DNA of 64,000 nt from JAGTVG01 sp942491935 (GTDB lineage: Bacteria > Bacteroidota > Bacteroidia > Cytophagales > Cyclobacteriaceae). The position numbers and the translations under genes were made by a program. Below the pieces are notes generated by a model. It made no database searches. It was not told the origin of the DNA and saw nothing but the letters and a program-made list of their open reading frames with translations. Location of the stretch: positions 131,528-195,527 of the forward strand of contig CALOCZ010000072.1 of the NCBI GenBank assembly GCA_942491935.1, in the 5' to 3' direction. Positions 45,658 through 55,693 of the stretch are shown one piece after another. Position 1 is the stretch's first letter; the number at the start of each line of letters is the position of its first letter.

Positions 45658-47985
45658 TTATAATAGAACTTCTTCAAAATTAATATCTTGTGAGGCGAGC
45701 ACAAACATAGTAGATGGGGATCCTTCGATTTTTTTGATCATTTGAGTGTAATATGATAGGAAATCATCTTGTGGTTCCTGCAGTCCTAATAAAACAAGGT
45801 CTGCTTTCCCTGATATCTTTCGCCGCAATTCGTCGAATGATTGGCCATAAGATACAACGAGGTTTTCTTTAATATCGATTCTTACCTTCTTGAGTAATTC
45901 AGAAATGTTTTTACTTGCCTCTTCTGCAGCATTTTCAGAATCAAGAACCATGTTCAAACGAATTGTTGCATATCTCCATTCAATACTTTTTCGTAACAGG
46001 TGCGCAATAATAATCATTAATGCTCCATTTCGTTTCAAACCGCGCCACCATACATCTATCTGCTTCTTCTTCCCATACCCATATTTTTCATTTTCCTTCA
46101 CTATAAGTACATTTCTTTTTTCCTCGTAAAATCCTTTAATCATTTTGCAATAATCCGGATAATGATCCTCAACGGTAGAATCTCCTAAAAGAACGATATT
46201 TGGCACTAAATTACCTATTCCATAATAATTAACTAATTGTCTTGCTCCCTCATAAATATTCTGTGATGTAATGATCTTCACAAGGCTGTTAATACCCCGG
46301 TTTTTCAGATATTCTACTGTTTTATCTTCCATAGAAAGACGTCTTTCTGCCGTTGATTCCGGCCCTGAGAGTATGGTACTAACTGTCATGAGCCCCCTGT
46401 TCTGGACAATGTCATTTGTTAGGGTGATCAGGTTCCATCGTTTTGTGGGAGCACCGGATAGAACGAGGATATGCGGTCGCCAATTCTTAGGGTCCATTTT
46501 GCCGCTGAGTTTGATCAACCCTATGCGTATAAGCGACAACCATACACCCTGCCTTACATCTCCCCAGGTGGTTTTCATTTCACGGTGTTCCAACCATAAA
46601 AATACAACTGTCAGGAAGCTTATTGCAATTACAGTTGCAACTGGATTTATAAGAAACATTACGGCGGCGCAACCCAATGATCCTGTCAATGAGAATCCCC
46701 AGTGAACCTTAAATGTTGGCCTAAAAGAAGGGCTGCCAATTGCATTTTCAAGAGCTGAAGATATATTTAGCATTCCGTACGTTGCCAGGAAAAACATGGT
46801 TAACACCGGAGCAATTACATTCAAATCTCCAAAATACACGGCGATCAATGCTATCGCCAATGTAAAATATGTTCCTATTTTAGGTGAATCATCAATTTCG
46901 GATCCTCTGCCTAGCCACTTGAAGTATTTCGGCAAAACACGGTCTCTCGCCAATGCTTGAAGAACACGAGGAGCACCAAGCATACTACCGATGGCGCTTG
47001 ACAATGTAGCTCCCCAAACACCCAGCAGAATTGAATCGCCCCAAAAGGATATTTTTCGCATGATCAAAGGATCATCTACTAATGTTTGTGCGTCAGCCCT
47101 TCCTGCAATAAAAATTGGTATTCCCATATAAATAACATAACCTACCCCTACTGCCAGAAAAGTGCCGATAGGAATTGCCCTGGATGGATTTTTCAGATCA
47201 CCAGACATATTTACCCCTGTCATAATGCCAGTTACAGCTGGGAAAAACACGGCAAATACCACCCAGAAATTATCTGGGACTACAACCCGGTTACTCCACT
47301 TATCCATTTCTACTCCATCTATTGGTTCGCCGAAATAAAGCGATACCAGGGAGATTATAATGGCCAGCATGACGAAGTATTGTGAACGAACAGCAATCTT
47401 AGCAGAGGTTAGAGCCAAAACACCCACCAGTATTGTAACAATAATGCCCACAGCTGTCTGGTTCAGGATTGGGAATACTTTTGTGAGACTTTCTGCAAAT
47501 CCTATGGTATATAAAGCTATGGATAGTGCCTGGGCCATGTACAACGGGATGCCAACCGCCCCTCCGGTTTCAATTCCGAGGGATCGACTGATCATGTAAT
47601 AAGCACCTCCTGCTTTAACTTTTTTGTCAGTAGCAATAGAAGCAATAGATAAAGCAGTCAGAAATGTTATACTCGTTGATATGGTAACAATTACAAATGT
47701 ACCAAGCAATCCAACATTGCCAACTACGTAGCCAAATCTCAAGTACATGATAACCCCAAGGATGGTGAGTATAGAAGGTGTAAAAACCCCTTCGAGCATC
47801 GAAAGGCCCTTGGAAGACTCGTGATTATTTTCTGAATTTTTGGAATTCAAATTGGTTGACCTTTTGGATTTATTTTTATCAAAAAGTGCCCTAATTAATA
47901 AAAAAGTATTTAGATAAAAAAATCTAACATAATATAATTTGAATGTGCTTCCTTCACTTTGAACGCCAGTATGGTTGCTCACCAA
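45658..47985 (-). CDS. SLC12-like cation-chloride/amino-acid transporter
   Basis: The frame is 775 residues, but the first ~45-60 residues are unlikely to be native. TTG at 47850 (LNSKNSENN) or the ATG at 47799 (MLEGVFTPSIL) are better starts. The core has about 12 transmembrane segments and the APC-superfamily motif GVFTPSILTILGVIMYLRFGYV, with AGGAYYMISRSLG and SGDLKNPSRAIPIG, as in bacterial Na-K-Cl cotransporter-like proteins. A C-terminal cytoplasmic domain of about 280 residues follows (LVLSGAPTKRWNLITLTN, MVLDSENAAEEASKNI). Ion specificity is unknown. Confidence 0.88.
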   Translation of the reverse strand: MVSNHTGVQSEGSTFKLYYVRFFYLNTFLLIRALFDKNKSKRSTNLNSKNSENNHESSKGLSMLEGVFTPSILTILGVIMYLRFGYVVGNVGLLGTFVIVTISTSITFLTALSIASIATDKKVKAGGAYYMISRSLGIETGGAVGIPLYMAQALSIALYTIGFAESLTKVFPILNQTAVGIIVTILVGVLALTSAKIAVRSQYFVMLAIIISLVSLYFGEPIDGVEMDKWSNRVVVPDNFWVVFAVFFPAVTGIMTGVNMSGDLKNPSRAIPIGTFLAVGVGYVIYMGIPIFIAGRADAQTLVDDPLIMRKISFWGDSILLGVWGATLSSAIGSMLGAPRVLQALARDRVLPKYFKWLGRGSEIDDSPKIGTYFTLAIALIAVYFGDLNVIAPVLTMFFLATYGMLNISSALENAIGSPSFRPTFKVHWGFSLTGSLGCAAVMFLINPVATVIAISFLTVVFLWLEHREMKTTWGDVRQGVWLSLIRIGLIKLSGKMDPKNWRPHILVLSGAPTKRWNLITLTNDIVQNRGLMTVSTILSGPESTAERRLSMEDKTVEYLKNRGINSLVKIITSQNIYEGARQLVNYYGIGNLVPNIVLLGDSTVEDHYPDYCKMIKGFYEEKRNVLIVKENEKYGYGKKKQIDVWWRGLKRNGALMIIIAHLLRKSIEWRYATIRLNMVLDSENAAEEASKNISELLKKVRIDIKENLVVSYGQSFDELRRKISGKADLVLLGLQEPQDDFLSYYTQMIKKIEGSPSTMFVLASQDINFEEVLL

Positions 47986-48033
47986 CTTTAATTTATGAAT
48001 TTATGAATTCCTGATTGTATCTTTATAGGAATA

Positions 48034-48753
48034 TTGAACCACAATAAATTGGCAGGTTTTACTAAAGAGTTAGAGATTGTCTTCCAGGATGATTACCTTG
48101 TAGCTATCAATAAGCCGCATGGATTGCTGGTGCATAGAACAAGACTTTCTGATGAAAGGAACTTTTTTGCCCTTCAAATGCTTCGTAATCAAATCGACCA
48201 GCATGTATTTCCTGTGCATCGGATTGACCGTAAAACTTCAGGCGTATTGCTTTTTGCTTTAGATCAGGATATCAATAAAAACATGCAATTAAAATTTTCA
48301 CACGGGGAAGTCAATAAAAAATACCTCGCAATTGTCCGCGGTTATTGTGAGGATGAAGGAATTATAGACCATCCAGTTAGGAAAGAGAATGGGAAACTAT
48401 CAGCGGCTGTTACAATGTATAAAACAATCGAGAAAGTTGAGATTGATATTCCAAGAGGCCCGCATAAGACTTCAAGGTATTCACTGGTTGAAGCATTTCC
48501 GAAAACCGGCCGGATGCATCAGATAAGAAGGCACTTCGCTCATATTAATCACCCCATCATAGGTGATCGCCCTCATGGTTGCCAAATTCAAAACAGGCTT
48601 TTTAAAAACAAATGGAATATGACAACCATGATGCTTCATGCGGATGAGTTATTATTTTTACATCCGGTCACCAACGTTAATATGAAAATAAAAGCAACCC
48701 TGCATAATGATTTTAAGGAAACAATTCGTATCCTTGGATTTCGACCCCTTTGA
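48034..48753 (+). CDS. truC: Pseudouridine synthase, RluA family (TruC-like)
   Basis: The 239-residue enzyme isomerises uridine in RNA. It has the RluA-family active site FPVHRIDRKTSGVLLFAL, with the catalytic Asp in RIDRKTSG, an earlier INKPHGLLVHR strand, and the MHQIRRHFAHINHPIIGD motif. The layout and length fit TruC (tRNA Psi65), but other RluA members are possible. Translation starts at TTG (48034) with a plausible AGGA upstream. No earlier ATG is available in this frame. A SUI1-type gene follows. Confidence 0.85.
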   Translation: MNHNKLAGFTKELEIVFQDDYLVAINKPHGLLVHRTRLSDERNFFALQMLRNQIDQHVFPVHRIDRKTSGVLLFALDQDINKNMQLKFSHGEVNKKYLAIVRGYCEDEGIIDHPVRKENGKLSAAVTMYKTIEKVEIDIPRGPHKTSRYSLVEAFPKTGRMHQIRRHFAHINHPIIGDRPHGCQIQNRLFKNKWNMTTMMLHADELLFLHPVTNVNMKIKATLHNDFKETIRILGFRPL

Positions 48754-48776
48754 ATTACTTTAGACTCTTAAACAGT

Positions 48777-49124
48777 ATGAGTAAGAAAAACAGAAAACAC
48801 AGAAGTGGAATTGTCTTTTCAACCAATCCGGATTACGAGTATAATTATAACAATAATGATGATGAAGAAACCCTGCCTCCGAAAGACCAGGATCTTCGGG
48901 TGATGTTGGACAGGAAATCAAGAGCTGGAAAGCAAGTAACGCTGATTACAGGATTTGTTGGCGCAGATGACGACCTGAAATCCCTTGCTAAATTCCTAAA
49001 ATCAAAATGTGGTGTTGGAGGATCCTCAAAGAACAATGAAATAATGATTCAGGGTGATTTCAGGGACAAAGTGCTTCAGCTGCTACAGAACGAAGGGTAC
49101 AAGGCTAAAAAATCAGGTGGCTGA
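48777..49124 (+). CDS. SUI1/eIF1-like translation factor (YciH family)
   Basis: The ATG at 48777 gives 115 residues. A longer TTG start at 48750 overlaps the preceding stop. The first ~45 residues are low-complexity and acidic (YEYNYNNNDDEE). Then the SUI1 fold is clear: MLDRKSRAGKQVTLITGFVG, LAKFLKSKCGVGGSSKNNEI and QGDFRDKVLQLLQNEGYK. YciH-type proteins bind the small ribosomal subunit and affect start-codon selection. The gene is 23 bases after the pseudouridine synthase gene, so they probably form a small RNA/translation operon. Confidence 0.9.
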   Translation: MSKKNRKHRSGIVFSTNPDYEYNYNNNDDEETLPPKDQDLRVMLDRKSRAGKQVTLITGFVGADDDLKSLAKFLKSKCGVGGSSKNNEIMIQGDFRDKVLQLLQNEGYKAKKSGG

Positions 49125-49157
49125 TTGGTTTGATATTCAGACGATTTTCTAATACAT

Positions 49158-49181
49158 AAAAAAAGCCAGTAAATACTGGCT
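49158..49181 (-). terminator. Rho-independent terminator of the cold-shock gene
   Basis: The perfect inverted repeat AGCCAGTA/TACTGGCT (49164-49171 and 49174-49181) is followed, on the minus strand, by a run of seven T (A-run at 49158-49164). It lies about 25 bases beyond the cold-shock stop at 49206 and points in the right direction. The plus-strand SUI1 gene ends 33 bases away but has no T-run on its side. Confidence 0.8.
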
Positions 49182-49205
49182 GGTAGATTAAATGGTGACT
49201 ATACC

Positions 49206-49400
49206 TTACTCAGCGAGTTTAACATTCACAGCATTTAAACCTTTGCGACCTTCTTTTAATTCAAAGGTTACTTTGTCATTATCTTTAATTCGATCAACGA
49301 GTTCAGATACATGAACAAAATATTCATTTTCAGTTTCATCGTCTTTAATGAATCCATATCCTTTTGACTCATTAAAGAATTTTACGGTACCTTCTTTCAC
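49206..49400 (-). CDS. Cold-shock protein, CspA family
   Basis: The 64-residue cold-shock-domain protein has RNP1 in GYGFIKDDE and RNP2 in EYFVHVSEL, with the KEGTVKFFNESKG start and LKEGRKGLNAVNVKL end. It binds single-stranded RNA or DNA and probably acts as an RNA chaperone. It is a single-gene unit with a -7-like box upstream and a clear hairpin terminator downstream. Expression may change with temperature, though no thermo-sensor is evident. Confidence 0.95.
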   Translation of the reverse strand: MKEGTVKFFNESKGYGFIKDDETENEYFVHVSELVDRIKDNDKVTFELKEGRKGLNAVNVKLAE

Positions 49401-49425
49401 TATTAATAAAATAATTTGATTTATG

Positions 49426-49433
49426 CAAAGTTA
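49426..49433 (-). promoter_or_regulatory. Candidate -7 box of the cold-shock gene
   Basis: The minus-strand TAACTTTG matches TAnnTTTG exactly and lies about 25 bases before the start codon. A -33 TTTG at ideal distance is not evident, so confidence is moderate. Confidence 0.4.
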
Positions 49434-49568
49434 TAAAAATATTGAAGATATACCCTAATTTTTTAGAAAAATCCTGATCTATTCCGCCTCCCTGGCGTAA
49501 GTTGTAGGATAAAGATTTCGTTTCAGATCGTATAATATTCGCCGCCTCATTAAAAATATTTCTAATAT

Positions 49569-51137
49569 TTAGTGAACATTTCCCATCCATCTTTTTAACA
49601 ATGGTGCAAGGAGCAAGATCAATAGTGAAGCCCCAATTGCATACTTAGCTATTAGACCAAAACCATCAGCATATACATGTAAGGAATTTAATCCATCTAC
49701 CGACTCGCCCTTCATATTACTTTCAACAGCAAGCTTTTTACCTATAAATCCAACAATCTGAAATGCATATGTTGATGACAGAAACCAAACTCCCATAAGG
49801 AATCCAAGGTATCTTTTTGGAGAAAGATCTGTAATTTTTGAAAGTCCTACTGGTGACATTAACAATTCCCCTATTGTTATGAAGAAATATAGAATAATAA
49901 GAAATATGAACGGTACCTTTCCATCAATATCTGCCGCATTTCTACTTATACTCAATAGGGCAAAAGCTACTCCCAGGAAAAACATTCCATATGCAAATTT
50001 ATAGGGCGTATATGGATTAATTTCTTTTCTGCTCAGCCATGTCCACAAATAGGAAGTGGGCAATGCGAGAACAATAACAAACATCGGCCAGATAGAATTG
50101 GACTGAGCTGCATTTACAATCACTAGGTTAACATTCCTGGCAGCAAAAAGAGTTATAATGCTACCCGACAACTCACCAAAACCCCAGAAAATAGTCATGA
50201 AAACGGTCAGGAATAAAGCAACTGCTAATTTTTTGCGTTCCACCATGGAGGATTTCCACATAATGAATACAAGGTATATGCCAACTACAATCCCAAATAC
50301 CTGAAATAAGATATTTACAAGGTTTGAGTCACCAAACAAAGCACGACCAAACCTGACCGGTTCATAGGCTGATATCATTAAAGCCACTAATGGAACAAAC
50401 ACGAAGGCTATCAGGAAAACCAGGTTTTTGATGGAGATTCCAAAATATCTTTTATTCAATAATGCCGGATCAGAGGGATTCCCCTTATCTGCAAATACCT
50501 TACTTTTTATTCCGTATTGAAAAGTGATTAACCCAATGATCATCCCTACTCCTGCTATTCCAAACCCATAGTTCCATCCGTAAGCACTGGCCAGCCAGCC
50601 GCACAACAGCGGTGCTATAAAAGCACCAATATTTATTCCCATATAAAAGATTGTAAATCCTGAATCCTTTCTATTGTCTCCATCGGGATATAAGGTGCCT
50701 ACAAACGATGATATATTAGGTTTAAAAAATCCATTGCCTACGATGATAAATGATAGGCCTGCGAAGAAAACAAGGTTTTCCTCTTGATGAAAGGCAAGTA
50801 TAAACTGACCTAGTGACATTAGAATTCCTCCAAAAAGGATCGACTTTCGAAATCCCAATATTGCATCAGCTAATTTTCCTCCTATGACCGCCGAGGCATA
50901 TACAAGAGATCCATAAGAAGCGTAAATTGCTGCAGCTGAAGCATCCCTGTTTGCCATGGATACAAATACCTTTTCCACCATATATAAGGTTAGCAAGGCC
51001 CGCATACCGTAGAAGCTGAATCTCTCCCATAATTCAGCAAAGAATAAGTAATAAAGACCTCTCGGGTGCCCAAACAAGGTTTTCTGCATAGGCGAATGAT
51101 CTAATTCTGATGATTCCTGTCTGTCTTTTATTATCAT
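49569..51137 (-). CDS. POT-family proton-dependent peptide transporter
   Basis: The 522-residue inner-membrane protein of the major facilitator superfamily has about 12-14 transmembrane helices. The POT-diagnostic ExxER proton-coupling motif is in FAELWERFSFYGMRALL, and the second signature is in GNGFFKPNISSFVG. Other typical segments are IGKKLAVESN near the C-terminus and the LSPVGLSKITDLSPKRY loop. It imports di- and tripeptides with protons. Its start is divergent from deoC with a gap of 229 bases. Confidence 0.93.
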   Translation of the reverse strand: MIIKDRQESSELDHSPMQKTLFGHPRGLYYLFFAELWERFSFYGMRALLTLYMVEKVFVSMANRDASAAAIYASYGSLVYASAVIGGKLADAILGFRKSILFGGILMSLGQFILAFHQEENLVFFAGLSFIIVGNGFFKPNISSFVGTLYPDGDNRKDSGFTIFYMGINIGAFIAPLLCGWLASAYGWNYGFGIAGVGMIIGLITFQYGIKSKVFADKGNPSDPALLNKRYFGISIKNLVFLIAFVFVPLVALMISAYEPVRFGRALFGDSNLVNILFQVFGIVVGIYLVFIMWKSSMVERKKLAVALFLTVFMTIFWGFGELSGSIITLFAARNVNLVIVNAAQSNSIWPMFVIVLALPTSYLWTWLSRKEINPYTPYKFAYGMFFLGVAFALLSISRNAADIDGKVPFIFLIILYFFITIGELLMSPVGLSKITDLSPKRYLGFLMGVWFLSSTYAFQIVGFIGKKLAVESNMKGESVDGLNSLHVYADGFGLIAKYAIGASLLILLLAPLLKRWMGNVH

Positions 51138-51366
51138 ATATTATTTATATTCCTGCTAAAATAAATCCTGCGGGTCAAAGTTTACATGGCTGGAACTTTT
51201 TATTTGACATTTGTTGGTGGATACCAATTAGAATTCGATTTTTGTACCAATCGCCAAGTATAGTATTACGAATGATCGATGTATTATAATCGACATAGTT
51301 AAAGTGGCATATATGATTATATCTACAAAGAAATTATTTAATTATTCATAACCTAATTTTTTTATA

Positions 51367-52080
51367 ATGTCCAAAACAAGAGATTTAGCAAAAATGATCG
51401 ATCACTCAATTCTTCATCCAACCATGACGGATGATGATCTGAAAAGAGAATGTGACGTTGCGGTCAAATATGATGTAGCTTCAGTTTGCGTGAAGCCTTA
51501 TGCTGTGCCACAGGCTGTTGAGCTTTTAAAAGGTACAGATATATTGGTAGGATGTGTCATTGGATTTCCATCAGGCAATTCTGCAATTGATGTCAAAGCT
51601 TTTGAAACTGAAAATGCATGTAAGGATGGTGCAGTTGAAATCGATATGGTGATCAACGTTGCAAAAGCATTACAGGGCGACTGGGATTATATTGAAGAAG
51701 AAATTGCTACTGTTACGAATATCTGCCATCAGAATGGGGCAATTGTTAAGGTTATTTTTGAAACGGATTATGTCTCAGATCAGCAGGATATTGTAAAATT
51801 ATGCCAAATCTGTACAAAGGTAAATGCTGATTATGTTAAGACATCTTCAGGATTCGGGTTCGTTAAAGGCGAGGACGGTAAGTATAGTTACAAAGGAGCT
51901 ACCATTCCTAACTTGAAACTAATGAAAGAAAGTGTTGGCCCAAATGTAAAAGTAAAAGCAGCTGGAGGGGTTAGAACACTTGATGAATTGATTGCTGTTC
52001 AGGAAGCAGGATGTAGTCGATGTGGAGCTACAGCCACAATTAGTATGCTTGATGAAGCCAAAAAACGATTTGGGAATTAG
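51367..52080 (+). CDS. deoC: Deoxyribose-phosphate aldolase
   Basis: The 237-residue class I aldolase converts 2-deoxyribose 5-phosphate to acetaldehyde and glyceraldehyde 3-phosphate. The motifs are LVGCVIGFPSGN, AVEIDMVINVAKAL (conserved Asp), VKVIFETDYV, YVKTSSGFG with the Schiff-base Lys, and KVKAAGGVRT with the second catalytic Lys. The length is typical. The gene appears to be a single-gene unit rather than part of a deo operon in this window. Confidence 0.95.
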   Translation: MSKTRDLAKMIDHSILHPTMTDDDLKRECDVAVKYDVASVCVKPYAVPQAVELLKGTDILVGCVIGFPSGNSAIDVKAFETENACKDGAVEIDMVINVAKALQGDWDYIEEEIATVTNICHQNGAIVKVIFETDYVSDQQDIVKLCQICTKVNADYVKTSSGFGFVKGEDGKYSYKGATIPNLKLMKESVGPNVKVKAAGGVRTLDELIAVQEAGCSRCGATATISMLDEAKKRFGN

Positions 52081-52273
52081 ATTTAACCTTAATTGTATTC
52101 TTTTAGATCGGGCTTATTTTTAGTCATAAACAAATTGGAAGTCCTTTTTTAGTTTTGGCTTCTTATAGACAATTTTTGACGAGGATTATAATTTTAACTT
52201 TCTATTGAAAGAATCAGATACTTTATTTCATAGAATCAAAGCCTTTGTTACTCTCATTATCCAAAAAAAGTAG

Positions 52274-53215
52274 ATGAATGCTATGAAACACGTATTACTA
52301 GCTTTTTTATTCCTTCTCGGCTTTGCAAAAGATCTTCCTGCCCAGAAAAACGTTCTTTTGTTCTCTTACTTTGTAGGTAATGGAGAAGATGGTTTACACC
52401 TTGCATATAGCTATGACGGTCTAATTTGGGAAGCCCTTAAAAATAATAAGTCATTTTTAACACCTACAGTTGGAGAAGATAAATTAATGCGCGATCCATG
52501 TATTATTTTAGGCCCAGAAGGGAAATTTCATATGGTGTGGACGATCAGTTGGAAAGAGAAAGGAATAGGATATGCCAGCTCCGAAGACCTGGTCCATTGG
52601 TCTGGGCAAGAGATGATACCCGTAATGGAACATGAAGAGAAAGCGAGGAATTGCTGGGCTCCTGAGATTTATTATAATGAAACTGAAAGATTATATATGA
52701 TCTTTTGGTCTACGACAATTCCCGGGAGATTTCCGGAAACAGATAGTTCCGGGGATAATGGCTTGAATCACAGAATGTACTATGTTACCACTGAGAATTT
52801 TAAGAAATTTACTGAAACAAAACTCTTGTATGATCAGGGTTTCAATGTTATTGATGGAACATTGACAAAACATAAAGACAAGTATTTTCTATTTCTTAAA
52901 GATGAAACAAGGCATCCACCTGAAAAGAACATTCGAGTAGCAACAAGTTCTCTAATGACTGAAGGTTATGGTAAAGCCTCTGCCCCCATCACCGGGGATT
53001 ACTGGGCTGAAGGACCCTCAGTAGTAAGATTTGATAACTGCTGGTGGGTGTACTTTGACAAATACCGTAAGAATCATATGGGCGCTGTCAGATCCGACGA
53101 TTTAATTCACTGGACGGATATTTCTGACCAGATCTCATTTCCCAAAGGCACCAGGCATGGGACAGTGTTTCAGGTTTCAGAGGAGGTCCTGAATATTCTT
53201 TTGGAAGAAAAATAA
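52274..53215 (+). CDS. Secreted GH43-like glycoside hydrolase (five-bladed propeller)
   Basis: The 313-residue secreted protein has a signal peptide (cleavage near LPAQ). The start is ATG 52274 or 52283 (MKHVLL). The rest fits the five-bladed beta-propeller of family GH43/related GH117-type enzymes. The acidic triad candidates are LMRDPCIILGP (Asp), CWAPEIYYN (Glu) and YWAEGPSVVRFD (Glu). A typical propeller repeat IGYASSEDLVHWSG recurs as AVRSDDLIHWTD. Such enzymes act on arabinan, xylan or related side chains. The substrate is not known. Confidence 0.85.
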   Translation: MNAMKHVLLAFLFLLGFAKDLPAQKNVLLFSYFVGNGEDGLHLAYSYDGLIWEALKNNKSFLTPTVGEDKLMRDPCIILGPEGKFHMVWTISWKEKGIGYASSEDLVHWSGQEMIPVMEHEEKARNCWAPEIYYNETERLYMIFWSTTIPGRFPETDSSGDNGLNHRMYYVTTENFKKFTETKLLYDQGFNVIDGTLTKHKDKYFLFLKDETRHPPEKNIRVATSSLMTEGYGKASAPITGDYWAEGPSVVRFDNCWWVYFDKYRKNHMGAVRSDDLIHWTDISDQISFPKGTRHGTVFQVSEEVLNILLEEK

Positions 53216-53339
53216 ATTTTGCAGATTATAGAAATTAGCGCTTTAATTAATTCGTTTTATCCAGTTCTTTATTTAAGATGCATTTTGTTTACATCTAAAG
53301 CCGATTTGGAGTTCAAATTATGGTCAAATAACCTGATCC

Positions 53340-55604
53340 TTACTTAAATATATACCAGGTCCATTTATTAGCCGGAATTTCAATATCAAGGCTGACTTTC
53401 TTCCCAGGACCTAGCTGAACTGAGCTGTAATCATCATCTTCCCTACTGATGCTTACAAAATCGAGAATTCCGGTATAGTACAGGTCAACTTCAATCCGCT
53501 TCTTTATAGGAACATTTAATGGATTATATAACATTAACAGTCCCTTTTCAATCCCTTCAGGATCAACATGCAGGATGCCATCATAATCTCCCCCGTCAGG
53601 CCGTCGAACATGGATAATATCGGCATCCAGGATCCTCCTATGCTTCAGATAAAAGTCAACCCATTTCTTTACTATCTCACGGGTTTCTGGTGTATCATAC
53701 AATCTAGGACCTCTATAACATGCTTGAACTCCAGCCCCAAAGAGGTTGGCCAATCTTTGCTCGTAGTGGTCGAGATGTTCATTTAAAGGTTCTATTGTCG
53801 CAGCTTTTCCACCACCATGATATTGAACCAGAGGAACGAACATCCAGCCCATGGAAGGTGTTTTTTCCCATGTACCATCATAAATGTTCTGACGCTCAAT
53901 AATTTCCTGGTAATCCCGGGGAAGCGACCAGTTGGTCTCGCGATATCCCATGGCCGTTTTGTTACTGGCGTTTAAGAAGTACCAATCAGGTACATTTAAA
54001 TAAATCCCTTCTGACCGGCACCATATATAGAAATCAGTGATCATCATAAATTGTTTCCACTGAGAATCATGAATATCTCTGTGACCGGGATGTTGTGTAG
54101 ACACACATATATCCCCGGGATAGGATCCGTCATGTTCAAGGATATCAAGACCGGTATATTCATAGAATTTGTAAAGGTTCTTAAAATACTTCTGGCCCCA
54201 AGCACTGTGCAGACAAGGAGAATTATTAAACCTTGGCTTCTGTCCATCAGGCATCACAACATCATTTTCTGAGTCAATTTTTCTGCTTGCCAATAAGGAA
54301 TAACCTCCCAGAGCTATATTCTTTTCGTGGGCATAATTACCCAGTTGCTTTAATCTGTCCCAATTGCTTTTCGTACTATCTTCGATATTAAAACCGCTTC
54401 CGAAAGTCATTATAACCATTTCGAATCCAACATCGGCACACTGGTCAATGGCTAATTTTACAGCATTATCATCTGCCCTCCGTACATGCATTAATATGGG
54501 ATTTTCAGTAGTCCAGGGAGCAATAGTCCTATACATTTTCCTGAGACCCAGCCCCTGCCGTTCCTGGTCCTGATTGTCCTGTATTAGTTCAAACACCTTA
54601 TAACTACGGAAAAAATTGTCAGGTTCTACATCGATGCCAGGACCAATTTTAGGCGAAACTACGAGCATTGAAGGTTGAATTCTGGAATAGTTGATTATGG
54701 TTTCATATTCATCATCAACACCCCATGTGTAGCTGTTCTCAACACTGGCTTCCTGTGACATAGAACCACCGAATGCGTAATCTGTTTCAACACTGATCAA
54801 TGGTAATTTCCAGGTCTCTTTATCTCCCACAACACTTTCAGGCTCAATATATGCGAGTATCTCAGACTGGAAATCATCTACCCTTAGTATATTGCCAGAA
54901 TTATTGTTTACAACAATCCATTTTGACAACAAAGGCAAGCCATCATACATTTCATAATGTACTTCGACCTCAATATGTTCCACTAATCCTGAAATATCCT
55001 TTCCATATTGTTTTTGCAAGAATCCTTTTTGTGCTTTTTCAAACCTATATATCATTATCAACTCTAATCCCTTCGGAGGCCAATCAGGGTCCAAAGGCAT
55101 CCAGTTCAGTCTTTTTTTCCATTCAAATGGAGCCTGTATTGGATTTGTATAAAAATCCGCTAAATGCATAGCTGAATCATCAGAAGAAAGGTCATTTATC
55201 CAGGATTCTTTAAAGTAATTCATAACAGGCTGCCCTTTTAAACCACCAACACGAATTTTGACTCCGTTGACACTTATTATAGCCTCTGGTTTAACCGCCC
55301 TGAATATTGAAATATTTTTAACCAGATTATTATAACCAACTGTTGCTCCATCTGGAAATATTGAAAATGTTCTTGAAATTAAGCCATTGCTTAAAACAAT
55401 GCATTTATTCTTCTGATATATGCTTGTTTTGATATCTGGTTTTTGTACCAGCCAATCTCCATTAAACTGAGCTTGACTATTATTTGCAGAACTAAGCTCA
55501 GATAATTTCTTCTCCAGTGTAGGAACTGGTTGAGAAACTATCTCAAAAGAAATTAATAACGAAAAAAATAATCCGAATAAAAATGGGTAGGCTGTTGGTT
55601 TCAT
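53340..55604 (-). CDS. Secreted alpha-galactosidase-like (clan GH-D) hydrolase
   Basis: The ATG at 55604 (MKPTAYPFLFG) is favoured because it begins the signal peptide ending near VSQ. The longer frame from 55649 adds 15 doubtful residues. About 754 residues follow: an N-terminal beta-sandwich (SNGLISRTFSIFPDG), then a TIM barrel with FEMVIMTFGSGF, and a candidate acidic site in TGLDILEHDGSYPGDIC, which resembles clan GH-D (GH27/GH36). The C-terminal domain is beta-rich. I cannot state the family with certainty. It ends the glycan gene cluster and is separated from the gene upstream by a terminator. Confidence 0.75.
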   Translation of the reverse strand: MKPTAYPFLFGLFFSLLISFEIVSQPVPTLEKKLSELSSANNSQAQFNGDWLVQKPDIKTSIYQKNKCIVLSNGLISRTFSIFPDGATVGYNNLVKNISIFRAVKPEAIISVNGVKIRVGGLKGQPVMNYFKESWINDLSSDDSAMHLADFYTNPIQAPFEWKKRLNWMPLDPDWPPKGLELIMIYRFEKAQKGFLQKQYGKDISGLVEHIEVEVHYEMYDGLPLLSKWIVVNNNSGNILRVDDFQSEILAYIEPESVVGDKETWKLPLISVETDYAFGGSMSQEASVENSYTWGVDDEYETIINYSRIQPSMLVVSPKIGPGIDVEPDNFFRSYKVFELIQDNQDQERQGLGLRKMYRTIAPWTTENPILMHVRRADDNAVKLAIDQCADVGFEMVIMTFGSGFNIEDSTKSNWDRLKQLGNYAHEKNIALGGYSLLASRKIDSENDVVMPDGQKPRFNNSPCLHSAWGQKYFKNLYKFYEYTGLDILEHDGSYPGDICVSTQHPGHRDIHDSQWKQFMMITDFYIWCRSEGIYLNVPDWYFLNASNKTAMGYRETNWSLPRDYQEIIERQNIYDGTWEKTPSMGWMFVPLVQYHGGGKAATIEPLNEHLDHYEQRLANLFGAGVQACYRGPRLYDTPETREIVKKWVDFYLKHRRILDADIIHVRRPDGGDYDGILHVDPEGIEKGLLMLYNPLNVPIKKRIEVDLYYTGILDFVSISREDDDYSSVQLGPGKKVSLDIEIPANKWTWYIFK

Positions 55605-55617
55605 ATGGGGTAAATAT

Positions 55618-55654
55618 AAAAAAAATGCCTGTTTCAAAATACTATCCAAACAGG
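55618..55654 (-). terminator. Rho-independent terminator after the small secreted protein gene
   Basis: On the minus strand CCTGTTT and AAACAGG (55628-55634 with 55648-55654) form a perfect seven-base stem with a 13-base loop, followed by C-A and a run of eight T (A-run 55618-55625). It lies 40 bases beyond the stop at 55694 and 14 bases before the start of the next gene, so transcription of the two genes is probably separated. A second AAACAGGC at 55667-55674 could form an alternative hairpin. Confidence 0.78.
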
Positions 55655-55693
55655 AATCGTATGTAAAAACAGGCCCTTCAGAATAAAAATAAT

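Noticed and set aside
46271..46705. 144-codon plus-strand frame inside the SLC12-like transporter
   Set aside because: Antisense to a strongly supported gene with no protein-like pattern.
54800..55171. 123-codon plus-strand frame inside the clan GH-D-like gene
   Set aside because: Antisense shadow of a gene with clear signal peptide and domains; no independent support.
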